Below are positions 5,753-6,285 of a stretch of DNA of 6,285 nucleotides, in pieces; within the stretch, counting starts at the first letter, position 1; every line of letters starts with the position of its first letter. The stretch lies in assembly GCA_013696905.1 (NCBI GenBank), contig JACCXP010000275.1:1-6285 (forward strand), written 5' to 3'. The DNA is from Thermoleophilaceae bacterium. GTDB lineage: Bacteria > Actinomycetota > Thermoleophilia > Solirubrobacterales > Thermoleophilaceae. The notes beneath the pieces are model-generated. The model saw nothing but the letters and a program-made list of their open reading frames with translations. It had not been told where the DNA came from and made no database searches. The position numbers and the translations under genes were made by a program.

Positions 5753-6285
5753 ATGGCCGAGGTCTCCGAGCTCCTGAACGCCGTCTATCGCGGCGATCAG
5801 TCGAGGGTCGACGAGCTGCTGGGCGCCGACCTCGAGCTCGACGTCTTCGAGGCGGCGGCGCTAGGCCGCGGCGAGCGCGTGCGCGAGCTGCTCGACCGCG
5901 AGCCCACGCTCGCGCGCGCCGTCTCGCCCGACGGCTTCACGGCGCTGCACCTCGCCGCTTTCTTCTCGCATGACCTTGACTCGGCGCGTCAACTGGTCGT
6001 GGCCGGGGCGGATCCCGGCGTGCCGGCGCAGAACGCGATGGCGGTAACGCCGCTCGGCAGCGCGGTCGCCCGCGGCGCGCACGCCGTCGCCGTCCTGCTG
6101 CTCGATGCGGGCGCCGATGTGGGGCGAGCCCAGCATGGCGGCTACACGCCGCTTCACTCCGCCGGGGCGAACGGCGACGCCGAGCTCGTGGAGCTTCTGC
6201 TCGCCCGCGGCGCCGACCCCGCGGCTCCGGCCGAAGACGGGCGCACGCCTGCGGCGATGGCCCGCGAGCGCGGCCACCCACAGGT
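5753..6285 (+). CDS. Ankyrin-repeat protein, 3' end beyond the window
   Basis: My translation from ATG 5753 gives 177 residues without a stop to the window edge. After a degenerate helical start (residues 3-60, including SELLNAVYRGD and VRELLDREPTLARAV) come clear ankyrin repeats: DGFTALHLAAF to VVAGADP (60-88), VTPLGSAVARG to LLDAGADV (98-123), GYTPLHSAGANGD to LLARGADP (130-156), and the start of another, DGRTPAAMARERGH (162-175). TPLH, HLAA and GADP are textbook ankyrin turns. There is no signal peptide or membrane segment in the visible part, so a cytoplasmic protein-binding role is the default; the partner is unknown. An in-frame ATG at 5738 would add MIAPP but overlaps the -10-like TATGAT and has no ribosome-binding site, so 5753 is preferred. 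The gene diverges from the BKACE gene across 44 bp. Whether a further domain follows the repeats cannot be seen. Confidence 0.9.
   Translation, partial: MAEVSELLNAVYRGDQSRVDELLGADLELDVFEAAALGRGERVRELLDREPTLARAVSPDGFTALHLAAFFSHDLDSARQLVVAGADPGVPAQNAMAVTPLGSAVARGAHAVAVLLLDAGADVGRAQHGGYTPLHSAGANGDAELVELLLARGADPAAPAEDGRTPAAMARERGHPQ

Noticed and set aside
5861..6277. Minus-strand open frames opposite the ankyrin gene
   Set aside because: The plus-strand frame shows clear ankyrin repeats (TPLH, GADP), while the antisense translations are Arg-rich and lack any family signature.
1..6285. CRISPR arrays, tRNA or rRNA genes, insertion sequences, attachment sites
   Set aside because: I saw no regularly spaced direct repeats, cloverleaf-like or rRNA-like segments, transposase motifs or terminal inverted repeats; the sequence is almost fully accounted for by five protein genes.

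Overview
The window is very GC-rich (roughly 70 % or more by eye, with G/C at most third codon positions) and densely packed. Four genes lie head to tail on the minus strand, one gene diverges on the plus strand, and there are no long gaps. Composition, GTG starts, TANNNT boxes placed just upstream of start codons and the gene families together suggest a high-GC actinobacterium. A Thermoleophilia/Solirubrobacterales-type lineage is my guess; this is inference, since no marker such as rRNA is present.

Layout in transcription order. Leftward from a 44-bp divergent intergenic region (5709-5752): a BKACE-family (DUF849, Kce-like) beta-keto acid cleavage enzyme at 5708-4794; after 42 bp, leucyl-tRNA synthetase leuS at 4751-2313; after 15 bp, a CrtI-type phytoene desaturase at 2297-846; and, overlapping it by 20 bp, phytoene synthase crtB at 865-56. 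A further minus-strand frame with an ATG and a purine-rich ribosome-binding site opens at 32 and runs off the left edge, so the cluster may continue. Rightward: an ankyrin-repeat protein starts at 5753 and is still open at the window end.

The crtI-crtB pair makes a short C40 carotenoid module. CrtB condenses two geranylgeranyl diphosphates into phytoene and CrtI desaturates it towards neurosporene or lycopene. The GGPP synthase and any cyclase or later enzymes are not in the window. leuS is a housekeeping translation gene. The BKACE enzyme most likely condenses a beta-keto acid with acetyl-CoA, giving acetoacetate and a new acyl-CoA; its substrate cannot be read from sequence. I see no biochemical link between these enzymes, but the spacing makes one transcript plausible, which would tie pigment synthesis to a housekeeping transcript.

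Most of the window is ordinary. The points worth a second look are the mixed BKACE-leuS-crtI-crtB gene order, the repeated TANNNT-to-start geometry suggesting leaderless or near-leaderless transcripts, the BKACE enzyme of unknown substrate, and the crtI/crtB overlap with the crtB ribosome-binding site inside crtI. I found no CRISPR array, tRNA, rRNA, insertion sequence or clearly new system.
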